NCBI RefSeq assembly: GCF_001404515.1
Contig: NZ_CXWE01000008.1
Span: forward strand, 124,001 to 188,000
Length of the DNA stretch: 64,000 nucleotides
From: Roseibium album
Lineage (GTDB): Bacteria; Pseudomonadota; Alphaproteobacteria; Rhizobiales; Stappiaceae
Reading direction: 5' to 3'
A model generated the notes under the pieces. That model saw only the letters and a program-made list of their open reading frames with translations, did not search any database and was not told the origin of the DNA. This document shows positions 55,134 to 63,931 of the stretch, piece after piece (the first letter of the stretch is position 1; every line of letters begins with the position of its first letter). A program made the translations under genes and the position numbers.

Positions 55134-55985
55134 ATGCGTCTCGACATAACGAAAGACTGTGCACTTGCAGTAGCAACAATACTGTCCCTATTAGGTGCGG
55201 CCTTTGTGAGTACCGCCCCCACGCAAGCCCGGGACTACCGGCCGGCACTGGCTGCCGCCGCGCAATACACCTACGATCCGGCCAACGAAGTGGACGTCGA
55301 ACTCGTCCTGGCCGTCGACATCTCACAATCCATGGATACTGAAGAGCAGGAAATTCAGCGCGCCGGTTACGTTTCGGCCCTGACTTCGAGGGAATTTCTC
55401 GACGCAATCCAGGTTGGCCCGATCGGCCGTGTCGCCGTCACCTACATGGAATGGGGCGGTGTCGACGAACATTTCATCGTCGCCAATTGGACAATCGTTC
55501 AGGACGCCGCGTCTGCGTCCCATTTCGCTTCCAAAATCGCCGAAGCTCCGCTGCGCCAGGTGCAGCGCACATCGATTGCATCCGCCCTGCAGAAATCGGT
55601 CGAACTGGTTGAGAACAACAAGTACATGGGCCTGCGGCGCGTGATCGACATATCCGGCGACGGGCCGAACAACCAGGGAGGCTCGGTTACGGAAATGCGC
55701 GACCGGATGATTGCCTCGGGCGTGACCATAAACGGGCTTCCCCTGATGATGAAGTCGAACAAGAACACCTGGCAGGCGATGCTCAACCTTGATCACTACT
55801 ACGAGGATTGCGTGATCGGTGGACCGGGTTCATTTGCAATTCCCGTTCGCTCCAAGGAAGGATTTGCAGATGCTATCCGCATGAAACTCGTCCTCGAAAT
55901 CGCCGGACTGCACCTGAATGAACCCGACCCCTATTTCCAGCGTGTTTCGGCCCGTGAACCCGTGCGATGCAACCTTTTCGACTGA
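55134..55985 (+). CDS. Secreted DUF1194 (VWA-like) protein
   Basis: The 283-residue product has a signal peptide (about residues 1-33, ending TQA), then a von Willebrand A-like domain with the MIDAS motif DISQSMD in LVLAVDISQSMDTEEQEI, a conserved VAVTYMEWGG and DISGDGPNNQGG. The protein is probably periplasmic or secreted and metal-binding; its partner is unknown. AAGGAG sits before the ATG and a small TCAGCC/GGCTGA hairpin with GAAA loop lies just upstream. It is transcribed alone: a sigma-54 promoter before, a strong terminator after. Confidence 0.88.
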   Translation: MRLDITKDCALAVATILSLLGAAFVSTAPTQARDYRPALAAAAQYTYDPANEVDVELVLAVDISQSMDTEEQEIQRAGYVSALTSREFLDAIQVGPIGRVAVTYMEWGGVDEHFIVANWTIVQDAASASHFASKIAEAPLRQVQRTSIASALQKSVELVENNKYMGLRRVIDISGDGPNNQGGSVTEMRDRMIASGVTINGLPLMMKSNKNTWQAMLNLDHYYEDCVIGGPGSFAIPVRSKEGFADAIRMKLVLEIAGLHLNEPDPYFQRVSAREPVRCNLFD

Positions 55986-56011
55986 CCGGGCCACGTTTCT
56001 TTCTTTGATTG

Positions 56012-56043
56012 ACCGTGTTCCGGCTTGGAACACGGTTTTTTTG
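56012..56043 (+). terminator. Strong intrinsic terminator after the DUF1194 gene
   Basis: A ten-base perfect stem (56012-56021 with 56027-56036) with loop GGCTT is followed by seven T, 27 bases after the DUF1194 stop. It makes the DUF1194 gene a single-gene unit. Confidence 0.93.
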
Positions 56044-56183
56044 TTTCTGGCGGCCAGCGACAGCACCGTCCGACTGAACCGGTTCGGTGATTTCACATCG
56101 TCTTTTGCACATCGCCCTTTGCGCTGACGTGTCTTTGCGGCTAATACCAACCCGCCGTCTGTCATATCGCAATGAGGATCTGC

Positions 56184-56615
56184 ATGTCCGAAATACCCAC
56201 GCTCGCGCTTATCGCCCATGACGCCAAGAAAGACGTTATGGTTGAGTTCGCCAGGGGCCATCGGGACAAACTGGCAGCATATGATCTGGTCGGAACCGGG
56301 ACCACGGGAGGACGCGTCCTGGATGCCTGTCCGGAACTCTCCCTCACCCGCCTCAAGAGCGGGCCGCTGGGTGGCGACCAGCAGATCGGCGCCCTGATCG
56401 CGGAGGGAAAGCTGCAGGGGCTGATCTTTTTCGCTGACCCCATGTCACCCCTGCCGCACGATGTAGATGTCAAAGCCTTGATGCGCCTTGCAATCGTTTA
56501 CGATATTCCGATGGCGCTGAACGTATCCACTGCGGAAATACTCCTGCGGTCCGCGCGATTGAAGGGGCTTGGTACAACGTCAGATACGCCCGAGGTTGGT
56601 TCGACTGCATCATGA
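56184..56615 (+). CDS. mgsA: Methylglyoxal synthase
   Basis: MgsA turns dihydroxyacetone phosphate into methylglyoxal, a bypass that frees phosphate when sugar phosphates build up. The 143-residue protein has IAHDAKKD, LVGTGTTGG, SGPLGGDQQIGA with catalytic Asp65, ADP at 84-86 and LPHDVDVKALMR with His92 and Asp95. GAGGA precedes the ATG at 56184, so an ATG four codons earlier (56172) is less likely. It overlaps glk by four bases. Confidence 0.96.
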   Translation: MSEIPTLALIAHDAKKDVMVEFARGHRDKLAAYDLVGTGTTGGRVLDACPELSLTRLKSGPLGGDQQIGALIAEGKLQGLIFFADPMSPLPHDVDVKALMRLAIVYDIPMALNVSTAEILLRSARLKGLGTTSDTPEVGSTAS

Positions 56616-57652
56616 GTTTTTCCGATCATTCCAAATCATTTGCCTATCCGGTTCTGGTTGCCGATATCGGCGGAACCAACGCTCGCTTTGCGCTGGTCGA
56701 CCACGCCAACGCACCGACCCGCATGTGTGGCAAGACCGCGACGGCTGGGCATTCCGATATCTCGTCCGCCGTCCGCCAGGTTGTCCTGCCCGAAACTGAA
56801 ATCAAACCCAGAACAGCGATCATAGCTGTTGCCGGGCCGGTTACGGGCGATGCCATACCGCTCACCAACGCCGCCTGGGTTATCGAACCCCTGAAGATGA
56901 TCGCCGACCTCGGGCTGGATGAGGTCATTGTCCTGAATGACTTCGAAGCGCAAGCGCTCGCTTTGCCAGGCTACAGCGGCACGGATGTCGAACAGGTCGG
57001 AAAGGGCGCCGTGCGCAAAGACAGCGCGAAATTCGTGCTGGGACCGGGAACCGGTCTCGGGGCGGCTGCCATGATCTTTGCGTCCGATACCTGGGTTCCG
57101 GTACCGGGCGAAGGCGGTCATGTGGAACTTGGCCCCGTGACCCGGGAAGACATGGATATCTGGCCGCATATCGAGCAGGTCGGCGGACGCATAGGCGCTG
57201 AACAACTCCTCAGTGGAACAGGACTGCCCCGTCTTGCGCGGGCCGTCGCAGTCTGGATGAATGCCGAGCGCCGGTTCGAGACACCGGCAAGTATCACCCA
57301 GGCTGCGGACGGCAACGACCCGATTGCCGTCAAGACACTGGAAGTGTTTGCTCGATGCCTCGGTCGCGTGGCAGGCGACTTCGCATTGACCGTTCTTGCC
57401 CGGGGCGGAGTTTATCTCACCGGTGGCATAACACCGAGGATCACACGTTTCCTGACCGATGACGGTTTCCGGGCCGCCTTCGAGGCGAAAGCACCCCATG
57501 AGACCCTCATGGCCAAAATCCCGACTTTCATCGTCCGACACCCGGATCCGGCCCTGGAAGGTCTTGCTTCCTTTGCCCGGTCGCCAGACACCTTTGCGGT
57601 TGACATGCACGGGCGCCAGTGGACGTCCGGCCGCGTCGCCGCGACGGGCTGA
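56612..57652 (+). CDS. glk: Glucokinase
   Basis: Glk phosphorylates glucose using ATP. The 346-residue protein is of the proteobacterial ROK-unrelated type: VLVADIGGTNARFALVD phosphate loop at the start, LNDFEAQALALPG with the catalytic Asp, GPGTGLGAAAM and YLTGGITPRI. It overlaps mgsA by ATGA, which couples a glucose kinase to the methylglyoxal bypass, an arrangement known in rhizobia. The last 20 residues look variable. Confidence 0.95.
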   Translation: MSFSDHSKSFAYPVLVADIGGTNARFALVDHANAPTRMCGKTATAGHSDISSAVRQVVLPETEIKPRTAIIAVAGPVTGDAIPLTNAAWVIEPLKMIADLGLDEVIVLNDFEAQALALPGYSGTDVEQVGKGAVRKDSAKFVLGPGTGLGAAAMIFASDTWVPVPGEGGHVELGPVTREDMDIWPHIEQVGGRIGAEQLLSGTGLPRLARAVAVWMNAERRFETPASITQAADGNDPIAVKTLEVFARCLGRVAGDFALTVLARGGVYLTGGITPRITRFLTDDGFRAAFEAKAPHETLMAKIPTFIVRHPDPALEGLASFARSPDTFAVDMHGRQWTSGRVAATG

Positions 57653-57662
57653 ACCGGCGGAA

Positions 57663-60134
57663 ATGACCGTGCGCCGCGCCTTTGGAACACCACTTCCCAT
57701 TGACGGCGTTCTGCCGGACCTGCTCAGGACGCTGGACGCCGGCACCAATGCGGTTCTCGTGGCCGAACCCGGCGCAGGCAAAACAACGCGCGTCCCGCTT
57801 GCCCTGCTTGATGCCAAATGGCGAAAGGACGGCAAGATCCTGGTGCTGGAACCACGCCGGCTCGCCGCCCGCGCAGCCGCACGCCGAATGGCGAGCGAAC
57901 TTGGCGAAAAGCCCGGCGAAACCGTCGGCTACCGTGTTCGCATGGAGACCAGGGTCAGTTCCAGGACACGTATCGAGGTCATTACGGAGGGGGTGTTCAC
58001 GCGCCTCATACTCGACGATCCCGAGCTTTCCGGGATTGCGGCCATCCTGTTCGACGAGTTTCATGAACGGTCCCTTGATGGCGATCTCGGGCTTGCTCTT
58101 GCGCTTGATGTTCAGTCCGCCTTGCGGGAAGACCTGCGGCTTCTCCCGATGTCCGCAACACTGGATGCTGCAAGTATTTCGAAACTGCTTGGCGATGCTC
58201 CCGTTCTGGAATGTCAGGGACGCAGTTTTCCGGTCGAAACGAAATATCTCGGACGTGATCCGAAGGACCGGATCGAACCGCAGGCCGTGCGCGCAATCCG
58301 GCAGGCTGTCAGTGAGGAGACTGGCTCGCTGCTTGTGTTTCTGCCGGGCCAGGGAGAGATCAGGCGCACGGCCGACATTCTCTCCGGCCGATTGCCCGCC
58401 AATTGCCAGGTTGCACCCCTCTACGGCGGTCTCGACGCAAAAGCGCAGGACGCCGCCATCAGACCGGCAGAAGACGGCACCCGGAAGATCGTGCTTGCCA
58501 GTTCGATCGCTCAGACATCCCTGACCATCGAAGGCGTGTGCGTTGTCATCGATTGCGGTCTAGCACGCGTTCCGAAATTCGAACCGCAAACGGGCCTCAC
58601 CCGGCTTGAAACAGTGCGTGTATCGCGTGCCTCCGCGGACCAGCGAAGAGGCCGCGCGGGACGGACGGAACCCGGCGTTTGCTATCGGCTTTGGGACGAG
58701 GCTCAGACTGTCGCCCTCCCTGCAGCCGAAGCACCTGAAATCCTCGAAGCGGATCTCACAGGTCTCGTTCTGGATCTGGCGACCTGGGGCACGCTCGACC
58801 CGACAAGCCTCACTTTCGCCGACCCGCCTCCCTCAGCCGCCTGGAAAGAGGCCAAATCACTCCTGGCGGATCTCGGTGCGCTCGATGCGGCCGGTCATCT
58901 GACGAGGCAGGGAAAAGCACTCTCCAGTCTGCCGCTGCACCCCCGCCTTGCGCACATGGTGATTGAAGGTGCCGATCGGGGTCTCGGATATACCGCAGCC
59001 CTGATCGCACTGCTCCTGTCCGAACCCGGTCTCGGTGGCCGTGACCCGGATCTGCGCGCACGCTTGCGGGCTGTCCGGAACGAAAAGAGCCAACGTGCAA
59101 AGGATGGCCGCGCGCTCGCTTCAAGGTGGCTCAAACAGGCCGGTGGCAATGGCACCGGAGTTGAAATCGAAAGCGCAGGAATATTGTTGGCTCTCGCCTA
59201 TCCGGACCGTGTCGCCCAGGCGCGTGGCCAGATCGGAAGATTCCGTCTCGCCAATGGCCGAGGCGCGGAACTGGAGCGCGAAAACGCGCTCGCAGACGCT
59301 GAATTCCTGGCGATTGCGGAAGTACAGGGAAAGGCGGCGAATGGCCGGGTCCAGCTTTGCGCTCCCATCACACGGAGTGAGATCGAAGAGCTTTTTGCCA
59401 GTGACATCGTTGAGGAGGACGAGGTCCAGCTGACCGGAGAAGGTGCTCTCAAGGCCCGCCGTGTCGTCCGCTACAAGGCCGTGGAACTTCAGTCGACATC
59501 AATCAGGTCGGCAGATCCCGCTGCGGTCGAAAGAGCCCTGATCAATGAGATCAGGCGCAGAGGGACGTCCCGTTTGCCGTGGAGCAAGGACCAGCAACGG
59601 CTGCGCAAGCGGGTCGCATACTCTCGTGAAAACGGTGCGGATGACCTGCCCGACCTTTCCGATCAACACCTGACCGGCACGCTTGATGACTGGTTGCAAC
59701 CCTATCTGTCTGGCCTGACAAGTCTCGCAAGTGTGAATGCCGCTCTCCTCGGCAACGCACTTGCAGGCCTCCTGCCCTTTGATGCTGCCGCGAAACTCGA
59801 TGCGCTTGCACCCTCCCACTTCACTGCGCCAACGGGCAGCAAAGTTCCGATAGACTATGGCGCTGCCGCCGGCCCGTCGCTTTCGATCCGTGTCCAGGAA
59901 CTCTTTGGACTGACAATTCATCCTAGCGTCTGCGACGGCAAGCTTCCGCTGATCCTGGAATTGCTGTCACCTGCGCAACGGCCGATCCAGATCACAAGGG
60001 ATCTTCCGGGATTCTGGGCGGGCTCCTGGAAAGACGTGAAGGCCGACATGAAGGGACGCTATCCGAAGCACCCGTGGCCAGATGATCCTACCCTGGCCGA
60101 CGCGACCCGGCGAGCAAAGCGTCGCGGGACCTGA
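57663..60134 (+). CDS. hrpB: DEAH-type ATP-dependent helicase HrpB
   Basis: HrpB is a superfamily-2 helicase of unclear cellular role. The 823-residue protein has Walker A EPGAGKTTRVP (about 35-45), the box LFDEFHERSLDGD (DEFH, 131-134), the SAT motif near 164, and the motif VI region QRRGRAGRTEPGVCYRLW. The C-terminal HrpB-specific part contains a YSGLTSL-like stretch. Its ATG at 57663 is ten bases after the glk stop; the earlier frame lies inside glk. Length fits the family. Confidence 0.95.
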   Translation: MTVRRAFGTPLPIDGVLPDLLRTLDAGTNAVLVAEPGAGKTTRVPLALLDAKWRKDGKILVLEPRRLAARAAARRMASELGEKPGETVGYRVRMETRVSSRTRIEVITEGVFTRLILDDPELSGIAAILFDEFHERSLDGDLGLALALDVQSALREDLRLLPMSATLDAASISKLLGDAPVLECQGRSFPVETKYLGRDPKDRIEPQAVRAIRQAVSEETGSLLVFLPGQGEIRRTADILSGRLPANCQVAPLYGGLDAKAQDAAIRPAEDGTRKIVLASSIAQTSLTIEGVCVVIDCGLARVPKFEPQTGLTRLETVRVSRASADQRRGRAGRTEPGVCYRLWDEAQTVALPAAEAPEILEADLTGLVLDLATWGTLDPTSLTFADPPPSAAWKEAKSLLADLGALDAAGHLTRQGKALSSLPLHPRLAHMVIEGADRGLGYTAALIALLLSEPGLGGRDPDLRARLRAVRNEKSQRAKDGRALASRWLKQAGGNGTGVEIESAGILLALAYPDRVAQARGQIGRFRLANGRGAELERENALADAEFLAIAEVQGKAANGRVQLCAPITRSEIEELFASDIVEEDEVQLTGEGALKARRVVRYKAVELQSTSIRSADPAAVERALINEIRRRGTSRLPWSKDQQRLRKRVAYSRENGADDLPDLSDQHLTGTLDDWLQPYLSGLTSLASVNAALLGNALAGLLPFDAAAKLDALAPSHFTAPTGSKVPIDYGAAAGPSLSIRVQELFGLTIHPSVCDGKLPLILELLSPAQRPIQITRDLPGFWAGSWKDVKADMKGRYPKHPWPDDPTLADATRRAKRRGT

Positions 60135-60282
60135 CTCGCCCAGACCTGCGCCTGTTGGCGGGCGACCGCCCCGACCTGATGAACAGGGTGTGCATATTTC
60201 ATTCACGAAGCGTTGTCTTGACCGTGTCACACAGCCTGCGCGATGGGACGGTCACAGATCATGTCTTGAATCGAGGACCAGG

Positions 60283-61500
60283 ATGAACCGACTGCTTGCT
60301 GCCGGAACAGGCATTTTCGCTATGTTATTGGCCACTTTTTCAGTGAACGCTCAGGGGCAGGACTGGCAGACGATTCTCGATGATGCAAAGGGCGAGACCG
60401 TCTATTTCCACGCATGGGGCGGTGAACCGCGCATCAATGCCTATATCCAGTGGGCTGCCCGTGAAGTGGAGCGCGATTATGGCGTTCGCGTGGTTCATGT
60501 GAAAATCAGTGACACGGCGAGCGTCGTGTCGCAGGTTCTGGCGGAAAAGTCGGTCGGAAAGGCAACCGGCGGTGCCGTCGACCTCATCTGGATCAACGGC
60601 GAGAACTTCGCCTCCATGAAAACGAATGGTCTGCTTGCGGCGCCCGGCTGGGCGCAAACGCTCCCCAACTGGCAATATGTGGACGTCGAAAACAAGCCGA
60701 CGGTGGTCGTTGACTTCACCGTGCCGACCGACGGGCAGGAAAGCCCCTGGGGAATGGCGAAGCTCGTTTTCATGTATGACAGCGCGCGGCTGGACACACC
60801 GCCGTCGACCCTTCGGGAGTTGATGGATTTTGCCAGGGACAATCCGGGCCGGTTTTCCTATCCCCAGCCGCCCAATTTCTACGGCACGACCTTCCTGAAA
60901 CAGGCCCTCGTCAATACGGTCCCCGACAAGACCGTACTGTCCGAACCGGTCGACGATGCAGGTTTCGACGAAATCGTTGCACCCCTGTTCGCCTATCTGG
61001 ATGAGCTTCATCCGCATTTGTGGCGCAAGGGCAGGGCTTTTCCCAAGAATGCCGCCGACATGCGCCAGCTTCTGGCAGACGGCGAACTGGACATAGCGTT
61101 TTCATTCAATCCCGGGGATGCATCAGGCGCAATCGCGAACGGCGAACTGCCGGATAGCGTGCGCACCTTCGTTTTCGACGGCGGCACAATCGGCAACACT
61201 CATTTCGTCGCCATTCCCTTCAACAGCTCCAACCAGGCGGGGGCGAAGGTCTACGCGAACTTTCTGTTGAGCCCCATGGCCCAGACACGGAAACAGGAGC
61301 CTGAAATCTGGGGTGATCCGACTGTTCTGAATGTCGACGCACTGCCGGCGAATGAACGGTCGCTTTTCACATCCCAGGATCTTGGCCCCGCGATCCTGGC
61401 GCCGGAAGACCTTGGCCCGGTTCTGCCGGAACCGCACCCGAGCTGGGTGAGCGCGTTGGAAGAGGCCTGGACGGAGCGATACGGTTCAGGGAGCGAGTGA
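60283..61500 (+). CDS. YnjB-like ABC transporter substrate-binding protein
   Basis: The 405-residue product has a signal peptide (MNRLLAAGTGIFAMLLATFS, ending near VNA) and the extracellular solute-binding fold with VYFHAWGGEPRINAYIQWAA, VDLIWINGENFASMK and NPGDASGAIANGELP. It resembles YnjB of the uncharacterised YnjBCD importer. The ligand is unknown. GAGGACCAGG precedes the ATG at 60283. It lies 148 bases after hrpB and just before the permease gene. Confidence 0.9.
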   Translation: MNRLLAAGTGIFAMLLATFSVNAQGQDWQTILDDAKGETVYFHAWGGEPRINAYIQWAAREVERDYGVRVVHVKISDTASVVSQVLAEKSVGKATGGAVDLIWINGENFASMKTNGLLAAPGWAQTLPNWQYVDVENKPTVVVDFTVPTDGQESPWGMAKLVFMYDSARLDTPPSTLRELMDFARDNPGRFSYPQPPNFYGTTFLKQALVNTVPDKTVLSEPVDDAGFDEIVAPLFAYLDELHPHLWRKGRAFPKNAADMRQLLADGELDIAFSFNPGDASGAIANGELPDSVRTFVFDGGTIGNTHFVAIPFNSSNQAGAKVYANFLLSPMAQTRKQEPEIWGDPTVLNVDALPANERSLFTSQDLGPAILAPEDLGPVLPEPHPSWVSALEEAWTERYGSGSE

Positions 61501-61506
61501 GGGCCC

Positions 61507-63207
61507 TTGCCCAAATCAACCGGCAGACCGGACATTGCAACCGTTCTCGTTACGATCCTGCTTGCAGGACCGGTTCTTGCCGGTCTCGCCGGTACGATCC
61601 TGCCCGCTTTCGGCTATCTGCCGGTTCTCGGCTATCGCACGTTTTCAATTGAACCTTTTCGTGCCCTGTTCAACATGCCGGGCATTCAGATTTCCATTTT
61701 GTTGAGTTTCGGTACGGGTCTTGTTGCGTCGATCCTTTCATTGGCAATCGTGCTGTTGTTTACCGCCGGCTGGTCGGGAACCAGGACCTTCGTGCGGCTG
61801 ACCCGATTTCTGTCACCCTTGCTGTCTGTGCCGCATGCTGCGGCAGCAATCGGGCTCGCCTTTCTCATTGCCCCTTCCGGGTTTCTCGTACGTCTTTTAT
61901 CGCCCTGGGCAACCGGCTGGACGCGCCCGCCCGATCTCCTGATCCTGAATGACCAGGCCGGTATCGCAATGACACTGGGGCTGGTTGCAAAGGAAGTTCC
62001 CTTCCTCTTCCTGATGACACTTGCAGCCTTGAACAGGCCGCATATCCGCGACTTCTACAAGTCCGGGGCGAGCCTCGGGTATGGCCGGATGAGCACGTTC
62101 ATCAAGGTGATATTGCCACAGATCTATCCGCTTATCCGCCTTCCCATGCTGGCAGTCATCGCCTATGCGACATCCGTGGTCGACGTGGCGCATCTCCTTG
62201 GACCGACGACCCCACCACCGCTGGCGCCTCGACTGATCGGCTGGATGAACGATCCGGACCTGAGCAAAAGGCTGATGGCATCCGCAGGTGCGCTTCTCCA
62301 GCTCTTCGTCAGCGGGGTCTCGCTGATTGTCTACCTGCTTCTGGAGCGTGGCGTGACGCTTTGGCTGAAGTCGCGCTTTGAAAGTGGCCACCGGCGACGG
62401 CAGGACGCTGCAGCTCGGCAGGCGGGTCTTTGGGCGATGTCGATCGTTGTTGCACTCATGACTGTCTCCATCGTTCTGCTTGTGGTCTGGACGACGGCGA
62501 AATCCTGGTGGTTTCCAGATGTTCTGCCGCAGCGCTGGAGCCTTGCAAGGATGATGGATTCTTTCGGCACGGGTGGCCCTGCCCTGCTGGCAACCCTGTT
62601 GCTTGCGATATCTGCCGCCGGTATTGCGACCGCCCTGACCCTTTGGGTGCTCGAGGGGCGCGGCTTTCGCAAGAAACCAAGACACGGCTGGCTGAACACT
62701 TACATCTTTCTGCCCCTGCTTCTGCCGCAGATCAGCTTCCTTTTCGGTTTGCAGACACTGTTTCTGGGCGCTGACCTCAGCGGCACGATGGAAGCGGTCC
62801 TGCTTGCGCACCTGATATTCGTTTTCCCTTATGCGTTTCTTGCGCTCAGCGATCCCTGGAACCGGCTCGACCCGCAGTATGCAAAGGCAGCAGCCTCCAT
62901 CGGCGCTTCGCGGGCTCGTATTTTCTGGCAGGTGCAGCTGCCGTTGCTTCTGCGCCCGGTGCTGGTGACTTTTGCGGTTGCCGCAGCCGTTTCCGTCGGC
63001 CAATACCTGCCGACGCTGATGATCGGTGCAGGACGTGTCGTTACCGTGACGACGGAGAGTGTCGCGCTGGCAAGCGGCGGCAATCGCCAGGTTGCCGCTC
63101 TATATGCCCTCTTGCAACTGGTCATACCGCTGTCAGGATTTGTCCTTGCAGCGCTGCTGCCATCGCTGGTGTTCCGAAATCGTGCCGCCATGCGGTTGGA
63201 AAGGTAG
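61507..63207 (+). CDS. YnjC-like fused ABC transporter permease
   Basis: The 566-residue protein holds two permease halves in one chain, each with about six helices. EAA-type loops are in YKSGASLGYGRMSTFIKVIL and AAASIGASRARIFWQVQLPL. It would form the whole channel of the YnjBCD-like importer. The start is a TTG at 61507 with GAGGGCC before it, six bases after the binding-protein stop. No in-frame ATG lies near. Confidence 0.92.
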   Translation: MPKSTGRPDIATVLVTILLAGPVLAGLAGTILPAFGYLPVLGYRTFSIEPFRALFNMPGIQISILLSFGTGLVASILSLAIVLLFTAGWSGTRTFVRLTRFLSPLLSVPHAAAAIGLAFLIAPSGFLVRLLSPWATGWTRPPDLLILNDQAGIAMTLGLVAKEVPFLFLMTLAALNRPHIRDFYKSGASLGYGRMSTFIKVILPQIYPLIRLPMLAVIAYATSVVDVAHLLGPTTPPPLAPRLIGWMNDPDLSKRLMASAGALLQLFVSGVSLIVYLLLERGVTLWLKSRFESGHRRRQDAAARQAGLWAMSIVVALMTVSIVLLVVWTTAKSWWFPDVLPQRWSLARMMDSFGTGGPALLATLLLAISAAGIATALTLWVLEGRGFRKKPRHGWLNTYIFLPLLLPQISFLFGLQTLFLGADLSGTMEAVLLAHLIFVFPYAFLALSDPWNRLDPQYAKAAASIGASRARIFWQVQLPLLLRPVLVTFAVAAAVSVGQYLPTLMIGAGRVVTVTTESVALASGGNRQVAALYALLQLVIPLSGFVLAALLPSLVFRNRAAMRLER

Positions 63208-63213
63208 TTCTGA

Positions 63214-63927
63214 ATGCCTGAAGCACTAGACCGCGCGGGTCTGACCCTGGAAGCTGTCAGCATCCATGTTGACGGCGCACCGCTGCTTGACATCGATTGT
63301 CACATTCCGCCTGGGAATATCCTGACAATCATGGGTGAAAGCGGCAGCGGCAAGTCCAGCCTGCTGGATTTCATTGCAGGATTTTTAAAGCCGGCTCTTC
63401 ATGCCGAAGGGCGAATTTTCCTCAATGGCAAGAACCTGACTGATCTGCCAGCCCAGGAACGGCACATCGGGCTAATGTTTCAATCTCCTTTGCTCTTTCC
63501 CCACATGTCGGTGATGCAAAACCTCATGTTCGCAATACCCGCGAGAGTCAGGGGACGTCAGCACAGGAAGGAAATCGCGCGGCAGGCGCTCGAAGATGTG
63601 GGTCTGAACGGATTTGGAGACAGGGATCCGGCAACACTCTCCGGAGGGCAGCAGACACGTGTTGCGCTGATGAGAACCCTGTTGGCCCAACCGATGGCTT
63701 TACTGCTTGACGAACCGTTCTCAAGTCTCGACCAGGCCCGTCGGGCAGAAGTGCGGGAGCTGGTGTTCTGTCAGGCCAGGAAGAATGACCTGCCGGTGCT
63801 CCTGGTCACCCACGATGAAGAGGATGCGCTTGCGGCCGGCGGATTGGTTCATTTTCTGGACAACCACAAAAACAACAACGGCTGCTCCAAGGTGCAGCAG
63901 CCGCAAATCTCGATCGCGAAACGTTGA
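63214..63927 (+). CDS. YnjD-like ABC transporter ATPase
   Basis: The 237-residue ATPase has Walker A GESGSGKSSLL, the signature LSGGQQTRVALMRT, Walker B ALLLDEPFSSLDQ and the H-loop in VTHDEEDAL. It powers the YnjBC-like importer and lies six bases after the permease gene. The last 25 residues (HFLDNHKNNNGCSKVQQPQI...) are polar and unlike the family; that DNA also holds a hairpin usable as a terminator for the opposite strand. Confidence 0.93.
   Translation: MPEALDRAGLTLEAVSIHVDGAPLLDIDCHIPPGNILTIMGESGSGKSSLLDFIAGFLKPALHAEGRIFLNGKNLTDLPAQERHIGLMFQSPLLFPHMSVMQNLMFAIPARVRGRQHRKEIARQALEDVGLNGFGDRDPATLSGGQQTRVALMRTLLAQPMALLLDEPFSSLDQARRAEVRELVFCQARKNDLPVLLVTHDEEDALAAGGLVHFLDNHKNNNGCSKVQQPQISIAKR
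63880..63902 (-). terminator. Hairpin inside the ATPase gene end, candidate terminator for the opposite strand
   Basis: GGCTGCT (63880-63886) and AGCAGCC (63896-63902) form a seven-base stem with a nine-base loop. On the minus strand it is followed by a T/G-rich tract, and it lies about 30 bases after the stop of the minus-strand gene at 63932. It could terminate that gene. Confidence 0.5.
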
Positions 63928-63931
63928 GGCC

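Noticed and set aside
56636..57835. Minus-strand frame of 399 codons opposite glk
   Set aside because: Antisense of a clear glucokinase gene; no motifs.
61897..63003. Minus-strand frame of 368 codons opposite the permease gene
   Set aside because: Very polar, histidine/arginine/glutamine-rich translation typical of antisense of a membrane protein gene.
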